A stretch of 64,000 bases of DNA from Larkinella rosea. GTDB lineage: Bacteria; Bacteroidota; Bacteroidia; Cytophagales; Spirosomataceae. Every line of letters starts with the position of its first letter. Position 1 is the first letter of the stretch. Shown one piece after another: positions 27,813 to 37,359 of the stretch. The notes beneath the pieces were generated by a model, which had not been told where the DNA came from, did not search any database, and saw only the letters and a program-made list of their open reading frames with translations. The translations under genes and the position numbers were made by a program. The stretch covers positions 124,001 to 188,000 of the forward strand of contig NZ_RQJO01000017.1 in assembly GCF_003858635.1 (NCBI RefSeq), in the 5' to 3' direction.

Positions 27813-29177
27813 ATGAAAAAACTATTACTTGCCTTCTGTCTTTTCGCGACCGGCGCTCAGGCCCAATCATCCGCCGACTCCGTAACCATTCGCAAAATCT
27901 ACACCGAAATCCTGGCCAACAGTCCGTCTTATGAATGGCTACGCCAGTTAACCAAAGGCGTTGGTCCGCGATTGAGCGGTTCGACCGGGGCGCAGAAAGC
28001 CGTCGACTGGTCGAAACAACTGATGGAAAAGCAAGGGTTTGACCGGGTGTTCTTGCAGGAAGTAATGGTGCCGCATTGGGTGCGGGGCGCGAAGGAAGTG
28101 GCTTACATTCAGAATGGTAAACAGAAAATAACCGTGCCAATTGCGGCTCTGGGTGGTTCGATTGCCACGGCACCCAAAGGCGTTGAAGCGCCGGTGATTG
28201 AAGTGAAAAACTTTCAGGAATTGCGGGATTTGGGCGCGGAAAAGGTGAAAGGCAAGATTGTGTTTTTCAACCGCCCGATGGACCCCACCAGGTTGAGTAC
28301 CTTCGAAGCCTACGCCGGAGCCGTCGATCAGCGCGGCAATGGCGCGTCGGAAGCCGGAAAACTCGGAGCTGTGGGCGCCATTGTTCGTTCGATGACAACG
28401 GCAATGGACGATAATCCGCATACGGGGGGCATGCGCTATGCCACCGGAGTACCCCTGATTCCGACGGCCGCCATCAGCACCAACGGTGCCGAATTGCTCA
28501 GTAAGTCGCTGAAAGAGAACGCCAACCTGACGTTTTACTTCAAACAAAATTGCGAAATGCTGCCCGACGCCAAATCGTACAATGTCGTTGGTGAAATCAA
28601 GGGATCGGAAAAACCGGACGAGATCATTGTGGTGGGCGGCCACCTCGATTCGTGGGATCTGGGCGAAGGAGCACACGACGATGGCACTGGCTGTGTGCAG
28701 TCGATCGACGTATTGCGTACCTTCAAAGCCTTGGGTATCAAACCCAAACGCACGATTCGGGCCGTGATGTTTATGAATGAGGAAAATGGATTGCGGGGCG
28801 GTGTGGGCTACGCTGATTATGCGAAGAAGAACAACGAAAAACACATTGCCGCGGTCGAGTCAGACGAAGGCGGTTTTACACCCCGGGGCTTTGGAATTGT
28901 CGGCACGGCTGAACAGCGGGCAAAAGTGATGCCGTGGAAACCGCTGCTGGTTCCCTACGGATTGTACGACATCGGTGCCGGTCCGGGCGGAGCGGATATT
29001 GGACCGCTGGCGCAGTTCGGCACGGTTTTATTCGGTTTCAAACCGGATACGCAACGGTATTTCGACTTTCACCACACGGGCATCGACCGCTTCGAAGGCG
29101 TCAACAAGCGCGAACTCGAACTGGGAGCGGCTTCGATGACGGCCCTGGTGTATTTGCTGGATCAATATGGATTGTAA
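27813..29177 (+). CDS. Exported M28-family metallopeptidase with PA domain
   Basis: A 454-residue protein with a signal peptide (KKLLLAFCLFATGAQAQ). A protease-associated (PA) insert spans about residues 125-250. The M28 co-catalytic zinc ligands follow: VGGHLDSWD (H), GAHDDGTGC (bridging D), MFMNEENGLRGG (catalytic E and ligand E), VESDEGG (D) and FHHTGIDRF (H). These enzymes are periplasmic or surface aminopeptidases or carboxypeptidases with two zinc ions; the exact specificity cannot be read. The stem-loop terminator 20 bases upstream makes it a separate transcription unit. It converges on a Tat-exported glycosidase-like gene across a 40-base-arm inverted repeat. Confidence 0.9.
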   Translation: MKKLLLAFCLFATGAQAQSSADSVTIRKIYTEILANSPSYEWLRQLTKGVGPRLSGSTGAQKAVDWSKQLMEKQGFDRVFLQEVMVPHWVRGAKEVAYIQNGKQKITVPIAALGGSIATAPKGVEAPVIEVKNFQELRDLGAEKVKGKIVFFNRPMDPTRLSTFEAYAGAVDQRGNGASEAGKLGAVGAIVRSMTTAMDDNPHTGGMRYATGVPLIPTAAISTNGAELLSKSLKENANLTFYFKQNCEMLPDAKSYNVVGEIKGSEKPDEIIVVGGHLDSWDLGEGAHDDGTGCVQSIDVLRTFKALGIKPKRTIRAVMFMNEENGLRGGVGYADYAKKNNEKHIAAVESDEGGFTPRGFGIVGTAEQRAKVMPWKPLLVPYGLYDIGAGPGGADIGPLAQFGTVLFGFKPDTQRYFDFHHTGIDRFEGVNKRELELGAASMTALVYLLDQYGL

Positions 29178-29189
29178 GGAGAGTTAAGA

Positions 29190-29291
29190 AATTGTTTCGC
29201 GGAGTTAAGCGGAGAAAAGGGAGTTAAGCGAAGGTTTTAAAAGAAATCTCTGCTTAACTCCCTTTTCTCCGCTTAACTCCGCGAAACAATT
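29190..29291. repeat. GTTTCGCGGAG-family inverted repeat, copy A (perfect 40-base arms)
   Basis: Bases 29190-29229 and 29252-29291 are perfect reverse complements over 40 positions, with a 22-base AT-rich loop. The arms contain GTTTCGCGGAGTTAAGCGG. Related copies are at 31486-31590, 41588-41697 and 56247-56350. It fills the space between two convergent genes and abuts the stop codon of the minus-strand gene. Confidence 0.85.
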
Positions 29292-31457
29292 TCAACTTAA
29301 GTCCAAAGCCACAATCTCGTGGTCAAGGATTTTAGAAACTGTTACCAATACTTTACCATCCTTCAGCTCAAATTTAGGTTTGGTATCGCTCATCAGTAGC
29401 TTGACACCGGTCACTTTAGCCCCCGCCGGAACCGGTACGCTCACCTGTGCTTCGACCGGAATCAGCTCCCGGAAAGGCCCTTTCATCATCATCGGGTTCG
29501 TCAGATTCACCAAATGAACGGTCATGGATTTGGCCTGTCGCCAGACCGTTACGTCGATGACGCCCGGCCCCGATACAGTGGCAATCGGTTCTTCATCCAG
29601 CGCCCAGTGGATAACGTTGCTCAGCAGTTGCCCGTGATCGGTGTTCAGCAGTTGCCAGAATGACCGGTCCAGATCGCCGGGGATATAGGCTACCCGCCCT
29701 TTGCCCACCTGCCGCAGGTACAATTCCCGCGTGTCGGTTTCGGCCACGCGCGGATATACATCTTCCATCGGTAAGTCAGGATACGTCGGAATGAGCGTAA
29801 CCGGACTGGGAAAAGCCGCTGTCGGTTTGACGTTGACTTTATAAATCGAGTTGATGATGCGGGGCGTGTCGTCCAATCCCTGCAAAATCAACCGATTCTG
29901 GCTGTTTTTGGCATCGTGTCGTAATTGCAGGTAGCTATTCCGCAACGGGCCTTCCACGTTTTGACTGTAGGAAACGCCGAACAAACCGGCCAGCCCGAAA
30001 TCCGGTCGTTGTTGCCCTTCTTCGTTGTACAGCGAGGTTTCAAAAGTAGCTACCAGACTGCCACCGGAGTCGACAAACGCCTGTAACTGCCTGCACTGTG
30101 CGTCGGAAAGAGCCGCGATGTTGGGTAGAATGAGCAATTTAAACCGCTTCAAATCATCCGGCGACAGCAGCCGGTCGTTCACCATATCGAACGGAATACG
30201 GTTTTCTACGAGCGAATGGTATATGCCGTCGAGGTGGTCACCGGTTTTCTGCTGCCAGGGTTTACCTCCGTAATTTCGGTCGGTTTGTTCGGAATAAACC
30301 ACGCCAACCCGCGCCATCGGAGCCGTGTTGCGCAGGTATTTTTCGTTTTTATAATACCCTTCATAGAGTTTGGCGACGGCTTCCATCCACCGTTTGTCGT
30401 AAATGTCCCCACCAAACTTGACAAAACACGGACGCATTCCGTTGGCCGTTCCTTCGGCTACCCAGATTCGGATTTCGGCATCGCTCTGCACCGAATCTTT
30501 CCAGCGAAACTCTTCTTCGATGCCCACACTGAAAATCCCGATGAGCGGTTTTAAGCCGAGCGTCGAACGGAGTTCCTTCGCGCCTTTGCCGTTCGACCAG
30601 GGAGCCGTCAGACCGCGCCGGGCCTGTTGATCCGCAAAAAAAAGATCGGCTTCCCTGCCGGTGACGACTTTGTCCGGAAAACCGTTGGGAATGAAACGGG
30701 ACGTGGGCCGGTGTTTGCGGATTTCATCGTCCCAGACCGACCAGAGTTCCCGCAACCGCTTCATCCGCCAGTCCGTCCATTTCCGGTAGGTGAGATCCAG
30801 CTTATCAATCTTAGAAGGTAAGGCCAGACCGGAAGCGGTTTTAAAATTACGCTGGCAATGTTCGCAGTAACAAATGTCGTGACCCGCCCAACGGTTGGAG
30901 AAAATTCCTTCCGGCTGAAACCGCTGCATGATTTCGCCGGTCACCTGCTTCATGAACTCAAAATTGTACGGCCCCAGGGCGCAGGTGACCCACAAATCCG
31001 GGTTGGCCCAGTGACGGCGTTTTTGCCCGTCGGCGGTTACGGCGATCCAATCCGGGTGGGCGTCGTAAACGTTTTGTCGGGCGGCATGCGGGTCGGTGCG
31101 GAGCATAATTTTCATGCCTTGCTTTTTACACCCTTCCACCAGGTAACCGAGCGTGTCGGAATTCCCCAGAAAATCGCTCCGGTGGTGGAGCGGAATTTGC
31201 GTCGGGTAAAAAGCCACTACGCCACCCGCACTGAGCAACGCCCCGTCGGCGTGAATCCGCTTGAAGTAACTGAGCCAGAAATCAGGATCGTAATGACCGG
31301 GGTCGCGTTCCACAAAAGCCAGCTGCGCCCACCGCATCGGACCGTCGAGCCAGAACGTAGGCGTCTCGATGGACGGTTTGGCGAGCGTATCGGGACCGGA
31401 TAGGGCATAAGCCCCACCGATAAGGCCAGCGGTTTTAATAAAATCTCTTCGTTCCAT
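29292..31457 (-). CDS. Tat-exported glycoside-hydrolase-like protein (GH42/trimerisation-domain type)
   Basis: A 721-residue protein beginning with a twin-arginine signal (ERRDFIKTAGLIGG). Residues about 35-370 look like a TIM-barrel: HADGALLSAGGVVAFYPTQI, then KIMLRTDPHAARQNVYDAHP and FSNRWAGHDICYCEHC. Residues about 385-560 look like the class-I-glutaminase-like trimerisation domain of GH42 beta-galactosidases (ARVGVVYSEQTDRNYGG, LLILPNIAALSDAQCRQL, FVDSGGSLVATFETSLY). A beta-rich C-terminus follows. Catalytic acids could not be assigned, so activity is uncertain. Tat export fits a folded periplasmic enzyme acting near the SusCD systems, though it is not in an operon with them. Confidence 0.68.
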   Translation of the reverse strand: MERRDFIKTAGLIGGAYALSGPDTLAKPSIETPTFWLDGPMRWAQLAFVERDPGHYDPDFWLSYFKRIHADGALLSAGGVVAFYPTQIPLHHRSDFLGNSDTLGYLVEGCKKQGMKIMLRTDPHAARQNVYDAHPDWIAVTADGQKRRHWANPDLWVTCALGPYNFEFMKQVTGEIMQRFQPEGIFSNRWAGHDICYCEHCQRNFKTASGLALPSKIDKLDLTYRKWTDWRMKRLRELWSVWDDEIRKHRPTSRFIPNGFPDKVVTGREADLFFADQQARRGLTAPWSNGKGAKELRSTLGLKPLIGIFSVGIEEEFRWKDSVQSDAEIRIWVAEGTANGMRPCFVKFGGDIYDKRWMEAVAKLYEGYYKNEKYLRNTAPMARVGVVYSEQTDRNYGGKPWQQKTGDHLDGIYHSLVENRIPFDMVNDRLLSPDDLKRFKLLILPNIAALSDAQCRQLQAFVDSGGSLVATFETSLYNEEGQQRPDFGLAGLFGVSYSQNVEGPLRNSYLQLRHDAKNSQNRLILQGLDDTPRIINSIYKVNVKPTAAFPSPVTLIPTYPDLPMEDVYPRVAETDTRELYLRQVGKGRVAYIPGDLDRSFWQLLNTDHGQLLSNVIHWALDEEPIATVSGPGVIDVTVWRQAKSMTVHLVNLTNPMMMKGPFRELIPVEAQVSVPVPAGAKVTGVKLLMSDTKPKFELKDGKVLVTVSKILDHEIVALDLS

Positions 31458-31485
31458 AAGTGGGGTTTAGGTTTATGAAGAAGAG

Positions 31486-31590
31486 TTGTTTCGCGGAGTT
31501 AAGCGGAGGAAAGTAGAGTTAAGCAGAGAAAGACTTTTTAAATTAAACTCCGCTTAACTCTGCGCTTCTCCGCTCAACTCCGCGAAACAA
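31486..31590. repeat. GTTTCGCGGAG-family inverted repeat, copy B
   Basis: The arms start and end with TTGTTTCGCGGAGTT / its complement, but interior positions have diverged; roughly 43-base arms with several mismatches around an AT-rich loop. It sits between two minus-strand genes, ending three bases from the mazG-like stop. Confidence 0.75.
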
Positions 31591-31593
31591 TCC

Positions 31594-31920
31594 CTATTTC
31601 AATTTCTCATTTTCCAGATGCCGCGTCGCATCCCGCACGGTTTTCTTCTCCAGGTTTTTCTGAAAAGCCGCCGTCAGATCGACACCGGTTTGGTTGGCGA
31701 GGCAGATCAGCACCCAGAGGACATCGGCCATTTCGTCGCCCAGATCTTTGGCTTTATCCGATTCTTTTTCCGATTGTTCACCATACCGCCGGGCAATGAT
31801 ACGGGCCACTTCGCCGACTTCTTCGGTCAGCATGGCCAGGTTGGTCAATTCATTAAAATACCGTACGCCGATGGTTTTGATCCATTCATCGACGGTCGTC
31901 TGTGCTTCGCGTAACGTCAT
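31594..31920 (-). CDS. MazG-type nucleoside triphosphate pyrophosphohydrolase
   Basis: A 108-residue all-alpha NTP pyrophosphatase of the short MazG/dCTPase-like class, which hydrolyses non-canonical or excess (d)NTPs to monophosphates. The metal-binding EExxE motif is LTEEVGEVARII, and the downstream ExxD partner is LGDEMADVLWVLICLA. It is preceded by a divergent ECF sigma gene and followed by a dyad. Not the MazG of toxin-antitoxin systems: no mazE or mazF partner is present. The family, not the exact substrate, is certain. Confidence 0.85.
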   Translation of the reverse strand: MTLREAQTTVDEWIKTIGVRYFNELTNLAMLTEEVGEVARIIARRYGEQSEKESDKAKDLGDEMADVLWVLICLANQTGVDLTAAFQKNLEKKTVRDATRHLENEKLK

Positions 31921-31995
31921 TGTTTTAATTTCCGTGGTCTGAGTATATCAAAGCAAATTTATCAGTAAATAATACCAAATTTTGCGGGAATCGGT

Positions 31996-32003
31996 TAAGT
32001 TTG
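31996..32003 (+). promoter_or_regulatory. Candidate -7 promoter element for ECF sigma gene
   Basis: TAAGTTTG matches TAnnTTTG exactly and lies 40 bases before the sigma factor start, in the divergent region shared with the MazG-type gene. Confidence 0.35.
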
Positions 32004-32043
32004 TCAATCAGCGGCCTAAAATGGGTCCGTTGACCGAATACAA

Positions 32044-32652
32044 ATGAACGCCCGCCCAGACTCCACCAATGACCAGACGCACTGGAATGCTTTCCGGGAG
32101 GGAAGTGAGTCGGCATTTGCAGCTTTGTATTCGACGTATTACCGGTATTTGATGAACTACGGCCGGCGATTTGGCGCAACCGATGCCACCACCGAAGATG
32201 CGATCCACGACCTGTTTATCGAGTTGTGGAATTACCGGCAAACCCTCAGCCAGCCCCAGTCGGTTCAGGCTTATCTTCTCAAATCGTTTCGGAATCGGCT
32301 GGTGACCCAACTCGCCGAACGGCAACGGCGGTTTGCCGACGTGGATGTGGAAGAGCAATTCGGTTTATTGTCGCCCGAGCCCTCCGCCGAAGAACAGCTG
32401 GTTGCGGACGGATTGAATCGGGAACAGCACGAACAGGTACAGGGCGCGTTCACCACCTTATCGCCCCGCCAGCGGGAGGTACTGTACCTGCGTTATTTTA
32501 CCGATTTAAGTTACGACGAAATCTGCGCCGTTATGGGCATTACGTACCAAACCGCCCGCACGCAACTCTATCAGGCGCTGACCGCGCTCCGCAAACGTCT
32601 CCAAACAAACTGGCCGGTTTTGGTCCTGCTGTTCAGCCTGTTCGACAACTAG
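32044..32652 (+). CDS. ECF RNA polymerase sigma factor (FecI-like)
   Basis: A 202-residue sigma-70 family protein. Region 2 is visible as FAALYSTYYRYLMNYGRRFG followed by EDAIHDLFIELW. Region 4 is LSPRQREVLYLRYFTDLSYD followed by EICAVMGITYQTARTQLYQAL. A hydrophobic tail (WPVLVLLFSLF) ends the protein. The gene is the first of a sigma / FecR / SusC / SusD series, the Bacteroidota form of cell-surface signalling in which receptor occupancy releases the sigma factor through the membrane anti-sigma protein. It should direct transcription of the receptor genes downstream. Confidence 0.92.
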   Translation: MNARPDSTNDQTHWNAFREGSESAFAALYSTYYRYLMNYGRRFGATDATTEDAIHDLFIELWNYRQTLSQPQSVQAYLLKSFRNRLVTQLAERQRRFADVDVEEQFGLLSPEPSAEEQLVADGLNREQHEQVQGAFTTLSPRQREVLYLRYFTDLSYDEICAVMGITYQTARTQLYQALTALRKRLQTNWPVLVLLFSLFDN

Positions 32653-32741
32653 CTGAAACTTTTTTTTACAAATTTTTCTTCCGTTCCTACTACAAAAACC
32701 GCATTGTCTTCTCTTACGGATGATTGACCTCTCAACACGGC

Positions 32742-33755
32742 ATGAAACCGCTGGAATACTACGCCACTATCGATACCATTGAGCTTGCCCGCGATCCGGA
32801 TTTTCGGATGTGGATTCTTCAACCAACATCGGAACGAAACCGGTTTTGGGATTCGGTGAAAACGCTTTATCCGCACCAGCAAGGCACGATGGAACAGGCC
32901 CGTTTGCTGGTGGCCGGGCTGGAGGCAACCTGGCAGGAAATTCCCGAAACGGCGGTTATGGCTTCCTTTCAGCAACTTCAGAAAAAGCAGCTGGAACAGC
33001 AACCGGAACCCAGGCGGTTATTTTTCAGCCCCCGGTTTTTCCGGTATGCCGCTGCCGTAACATGCTTGCTGATGGCCGGATTGGCGGGATGGTTTTACCA
33101 GCGAACAGATTCCGTTCTCGAATATAAAACCGCTTACGGACAGATTCAGACGGTGAGCTTACCGGATGGTTCGGTAGTGACGCTGAACGCGAATTCGGTT
33201 TTGCAAATGGCGGGCGACTGGGAAACACAGGAACGCCGGGAGGTACGGCTGACGGGCGAGGCTTTTTTTGATGTCAGTAAAAAACCGCAGGGCCGTCGGA
33301 AACCGTTCGTGGTGCACACCGGCATGGGCGATGTGGTGGTGTTGGGAACGCGCTTTAACGTAAACACCCGTCATACGCACACGCAAGTGGTTTTGCAGGA
33401 AGGAAAAGTAAAAGTAGCGCTGCCGAAACACCCCGACGTGCTGATGCAACCGGGCGATCTGCTGGAAACCACGAACGGAAAAACCGCCATCCGCCGGGCG
33501 AAGGTGGATGCCAACCGCTACGTGGCCTGGCGCGAGAATCTGCTGGTGATGGAAGATGTACCACTCGGCGAAATTGTTGAGCGGTTGAACGACCAGTACG
33601 GTTTGACGGTGTTAATTACCAATAAAAAATTACTTACCGAATCATTTACCGGTTCGGCACCGGTTGATCAGCCTGAGTTGTTGCTGCGGCTGGTGGCTGC
33701 AACGTTCCGTTTAAAAATGAGTAAAAAAGAAAATCAGATCGTGTTATCCAACTAA
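32742..33755 (+). CDS. FecR-family anti-sigma / signal-transducing protein
   Basis: A 337-residue protein with a cytoplasmic N-terminal part (residues about 1-95) and one membrane helix (FFRYAAAVTCLLMAGLAGWFY). The periplasmic FecR domain shows TVSLPDGSVVTLNANSVLQ, EVRLTGEAFFDVSK and FVVHTGMGDVVVLGTRFNV. A DUF4974-like C-terminal part (LGEIVERLNDQYGLTVLI) should contact the STN domain of the receptor. The frame opens at an upstream TTG, but the ATG at 32742 is the natural start. The receptor gene begins four bases after the stop. Confidence 0.92.
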   Translation: MKPLEYYATIDTIELARDPDFRMWILQPTSERNRFWDSVKTLYPHQQGTMEQARLLVAGLEATWQEIPETAVMASFQQLQKKQLEQQPEPRRLFFSPRFFRYAAAVTCLLMAGLAGWFYQRTDSVLEYKTAYGQIQTVSLPDGSVVTLNANSVLQMAGDWETQERREVRLTGEAFFDVSKKPQGRRKPFVVHTGMGDVVVLGTRFNVNTRHTHTQVVLQEGKVKVALPKHPDVLMQPGDLLETTNGKTAIRRAKVDANRYVAWRENLLVMEDVPLGEIVERLNDQYGLTVLITNKKLLTESFTGSAPVDQPELLLRLVAATFRLKMSKKENQIVLSN

Positions 33756-33759
33756 ACCA

Positions 33760-36700
33760 ATGAATAAAACCGTACCAAATCTTATCCGACTGGCGATTTT
33801 GGGCGTGTGGAGTCTGTCAACCACCGCCAAAGCGCAGATGCTGGCGTCGAACACGCTGCGGCAGCCATCCCGATTGGCCCAGGACTATTCCCGGCCGGTC
33901 CGAAACGTCCGAACGTTGAGTGATGTATTGCGCGAACTGGAGCGCAAATTTGGGATCAAGTTTGCTTTTCAACGTAAAACCCTTCAGGATAAAACCGTTA
34001 GCCTGCCGTTGCCGTCGTCGGCCGATCGGGAAATGGTTTTGAAAGCGGTTTTGAAACCTAACAACCTGACGTTTAAGAAAGTCGATGACCATTATTACGT
34101 CATCATCGAAGCCGACGAAGCCACGAGCCGCGTCGCTCCGTTTCTAGCCCCGCTGGAAGAAAGCCAACTGTTGCAGACCCGCTCGAACCCGATGCCGGAC
34201 GACCGGATGAGTATGGTGGTGCCATCCTCGCTGCACATGCGTCAGCCGCTGGAAGTGATTGTTCAGGAGCGCCGGATTTCGGGCCGAGTATCGGCGGACG
34301 AAAACGCCGACGGTCTGCCGGGGGTGAGCGTGGCCTTGAAAAATTCGACGCGTGGCACTACAACCGACGGATCAGGAAACTATTCGGTGACGATCCCGAA
34401 CGAAGGTGGCACACTGGTGTTCAGCTTCATCGGGTATGTGACGCAGGAAGTGCCGGTTGGCAGCCAGTCTACCATCAATATTTCGCTGAAACAATCCGAT
34501 CAGACGCTGAACGAAGTAGTAGTAGTGGGTTACGGTACACAGCAAAAGCGCGACGTAACCGGTTCAATTGCGTCGATTAGTACCAAGAATATTAAAGACC
34601 AGCCGGTTCCGAACATCGTAGAAGGTCTGACGGGGCGGTTACCGGGGGTTTTGATCCAGCAAAATACGGGTGCACCGGGCAACAGTCCATCCATCAAAAT
34701 TCGGGGTTTGGGTTCCATCAGCGCCGGGAACGGACCGCTGGTCGTGATCGACGGGCAACCGCTGAACTCGGGTGACCTGGCTAACGGCGGAGGTCTGAAC
34801 CTGCTGAATCCGAACGACATCGACAAGATCGACATTCTGAAAGATGCGTCGGCAACCGCCATTTACGGTTCGCGGGGTGCCAATGGGGTTGTGGTTGTGA
34901 CGACGAAACGCGGGAAATCCGGGCAGGCACGTCTGACCTTCGATTATTACACCGGGGTGCAGCAGATCACCAAAAAAATGGACATGCTGAACGCCCAGCA
35001 GTTTGCCGAATTCTCGAAAGAAGCGTTCAACAATGCGTACCTGGAGCGGGTTCCCGGTTCCAAAATTGATGATCCGAACAGCGTTCGGGCGGCCGGGCAG
35101 CGGTACCGGTATCCGCGCGGTGAAATCGCGGGAGTGAGCTTCGACAATCCGGGTGCCCTGTCAAGTTACGATTACCAGGATATGATTTTTCAGAATGCGC
35201 CCATCAGCAGCTACCAGTTGAGCGCATCGGGTGGCAGTGATAAAATTCAATACATGGTTTCGGGTAACTACCTGAATCAGAAAGGGGTTGTGAAGCGTTC
35301 GGGTATCGACCGATACACCATTCGTACGAATATCGACGCTCAGATTACGTCTTTCCTGAAAATGGGGGTAAGCCTGAGTCCATCGTTCTCGGTCGAAAAC
35401 CGGGCCAATACGGACGGGCACTGGGCGAGCAACGGGGTGATCAATGCCGCGTTGAGTTTGCCGCCTTTCATTCCGATTTACCAGCCGAATACGACGGTTT
35501 ACAATTCGCAGGCTTTCTACGCAGCTCCGTACGACTGGCCGGGCATCACCAATCCGGTCGCCAATATTTACGAAATTGATAACCAGGTTCGGACCACGCG
35601 TCTGCTGGGCAATGCCTATGCCGAGGTGAAACTGCCGTTCGGAGTTCTGTACCGCGGAACGATCGGGGGCGATATCCGGCAATTGCGCCAGAATTATTAC
35701 CAGACGTCCGCGTTGCCCCTGAACCAGTTATTGCCGCCGACGGCCAACTCCGCCTACGCCGAAAATTCGCAGGAGCTGAACTGGGTAACCAATCATACGC
35801 TGACGTACAATAAAGAGATCGGACCCGATCACCGCTTTGAGGTGCTGGTGGGTCTGGAAAGCCAGAAAAACGATTTTGAGCGGACCCGGATCGATGCCAA
35901 TAACTTCCCGAACGACATTGTCCGGACAGTAAACGCGGGTACGATTGTCGGAACCAACTCTTCGCGGAATGTTCGGGATCAGTGGTCGCTGGCGTCGTAT
36001 TTTGGCCGGGTGTCCTATTCGTTCAAGGACCGGTATCTGGCCAATGCTTCCTTCCGGCGCGATGGTTCGTCGCGGTTTGGGGCCAATAACCGCTGGGGTA
36101 CATTCCCCTCGGCCTCGGTCGGCTGGCGGGTTTCGGAAGAATCCTTCCTGAAAAATAACCGCATTATCTCCGAATTGAAAATCAAAGCAAGCTATGGTCT
36201 TTCGGGCAATAACGCCTTCACCGGCAATTATCCGTCAATTGGTTTGTTAGGCCCGGATAACTACGTGCTGGGTAATGCGCTGGCCAACGGTCTGGCCGTC
36301 AACTCAATCGGAAACGATAACCTGACCTGGGAGAAAAGCCGGCAAACCGACATCGGTCTGGAACTCGGAATTCTGAGCAACCGGATTTTCCTGACCGCGG
36401 ATTACTACAAACGGATCACCACCGATTTGCTGCTGGCGGTTCAGGTGCCAACGCTGACCGGTTTTACATCCGCCGTGAAGAACATCGGGAAAGTAGAAAA
36501 CAAAGGGTTGGAACTGGCGCTGAACACACGTAACCTCACCGGTGCCTTTAGCTGGAATACCGATCTGAACTTCTCGTTCAACCGCAACAAGGTGCTGGCA
36601 CTCGGACCCACGGGCGACCCGATCCGGAGCGGAACCGGCGTTGGTGAAACGAACATTACCATGATTGGCGAACCGCTGGGCAGTTTTTATGGCTACCAGC

Positions 36701-37347
36701 AACTGGGCGTTTTCAAGAACCAGGCTGAACTCGATGCCTATCCGCATTTTGCCGATGCCCGGCCGGGTGATGTGAAGTTTGCGGATGTGAATGGCGACGG
36801 AAAAGTCGATGCCAACGACCGTACACTAATCGGTAACAACCAGCCGGATTTCATTTACGGGATGACCAACACCTTCACTTACAAGGGCATTGATCTGGGT
36901 ATTGTAATTCAGGGCGTTCAGGGATCAACGATTCTGAACCTGTCGCGCCGGTTTTACGAAAACCTGGAAGGGAACGCCAACGAGCTGACCACGGTGCTGA
37001 ACCGCTGGCGGTCGCCCGACCAGCCGGGTGATGGCAAAACGCCCCGCGCCAACACGCGGTCGACCGGTAACAACAACGCGGTTTCGTCGCGGTGGATCGA
37101 AGATGCCAGCTATTTCCGGATTCGGAACATCACGGTCGGCTATAACCTGCGGAAAACGCTGATTCAGAAGGTCAAACTGCAAAGTCTGCGGGTGTATGGC
37201 GGTGTTCAAAACGTGCTGACGGTTTCGAAATACCTGGGCTACAACCCGGAAGTCAGCGGGTATGAAGGTCCGCTGACCGGCGGAGTCGATTACGGCAGTT
37301 ACCCACTGGCTCGTACCTACACGATTGGCGTAAACATTGGTCTTTAA
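33760..37347 (+). CDS. SusC/RagA-type TonB-dependent receptor with STN domain
   Basis: A 1195-residue outer-membrane receptor. After a signal sequence, residues about 50-115 form an STN (secretin/TonB N-terminal) signalling domain (LSDVLRELERKFGIKFAF). A CarboxypepD_reg domain (GRVSADENADGLPGVSVAL) and the SusC signature VVVVGYGTQQKRDVTG follow. The plug contains DASATAIYGSRGANGVV and a large barrel ends in YTIGVNIGL. The STN domain links it to the FecR and sigma proteins encoded directly upstream; the SusD lipoprotein is encoded 12 bases downstream. Together they form a self-regulating uptake complex, probably for a glycan or peptide; ligand not deducible. Confidence 0.95.
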   Translation: MNKTVPNLIRLAILGVWSLSTTAKAQMLASNTLRQPSRLAQDYSRPVRNVRTLSDVLRELERKFGIKFAFQRKTLQDKTVSLPLPSSADREMVLKAVLKPNNLTFKKVDDHYYVIIEADEATSRVAPFLAPLEESQLLQTRSNPMPDDRMSMVVPSSLHMRQPLEVIVQERRISGRVSADENADGLPGVSVALKNSTRGTTTDGSGNYSVTIPNEGGTLVFSFIGYVTQEVPVGSQSTINISLKQSDQTLNEVVVVGYGTQQKRDVTGSIASISTKNIKDQPVPNIVEGLTGRLPGVLIQQNTGAPGNSPSIKIRGLGSISAGNGPLVVIDGQPLNSGDLANGGGLNLLNPNDIDKIDILKDASATAIYGSRGANGVVVVTTKRGKSGQARLTFDYYTGVQQITKKMDMLNAQQFAEFSKEAFNNAYLERVPGSKIDDPNSVRAAGQRYRYPRGEIAGVSFDNPGALSSYDYQDMIFQNAPISSYQLSASGGSDKIQYMVSGNYLNQKGVVKRSGIDRYTIRTNIDAQITSFLKMGVSLSPSFSVENRANTDGHWASNGVINAALSLPPFIPIYQPNTTVYNSQAFYAAPYDWPGITNPVANIYEIDNQVRTTRLLGNAYAEVKLPFGVLYRGTIGGDIRQLRQNYYQTSALPLNQLLPPTANSAYAENSQELNWVTNHTLTYNKEIGPDHRFEVLVGLESQKNDFERTRIDANNFPNDIVRTVNAGTIVGTNSSRNVRDQWSLASYFGRVSYSFKDRYLANASFRRDGSSRFGANNRWGTFPSASVGWRVSEESFLKNNRIISELKIKASYGLSGNNAFTGNYPSIGLLGPDNYVLGNALANGLAVNSIGNDNLTWEKSRQTDIGLELGILSNRIFLTADYYKRITTDLLLAVQVPTLTGFTSAVKNIGKVENKGLELALNTRNLTGAFSWNTDLNFSFNRNKVLALGPTGDPIRSGTGVGETNITMIGEPLGSFYGYQQLGVFKNQAELDAYPHFADARPGDVKFADVNGDGKVDANDRTLIGNNQPDFIYGMTNTFTYKGIDLGIVIQGVQGSTILNLSRRFYENLEGNANELTTVLNRWRSPDQPGDGKTPRANTRSTGNNNAVSSRWIEDASYFRIRNITVGYNLRKTLIQKVKLQSLRVYGGVQNVLTVSKYLGYNPEVSGYEGPLTGGVDYGSYPLARTYTIGVNIGL

Positions 37348-37359
37348 TTCTGAACATCC

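Noticed and set aside
31594-31920. MazG as part of a toxin-antitoxin or phage-defence locus
   Set aside because: There is no mazE, mazF or defence gene nearby; the short MazG class is a housekeeping NTP cleaner.
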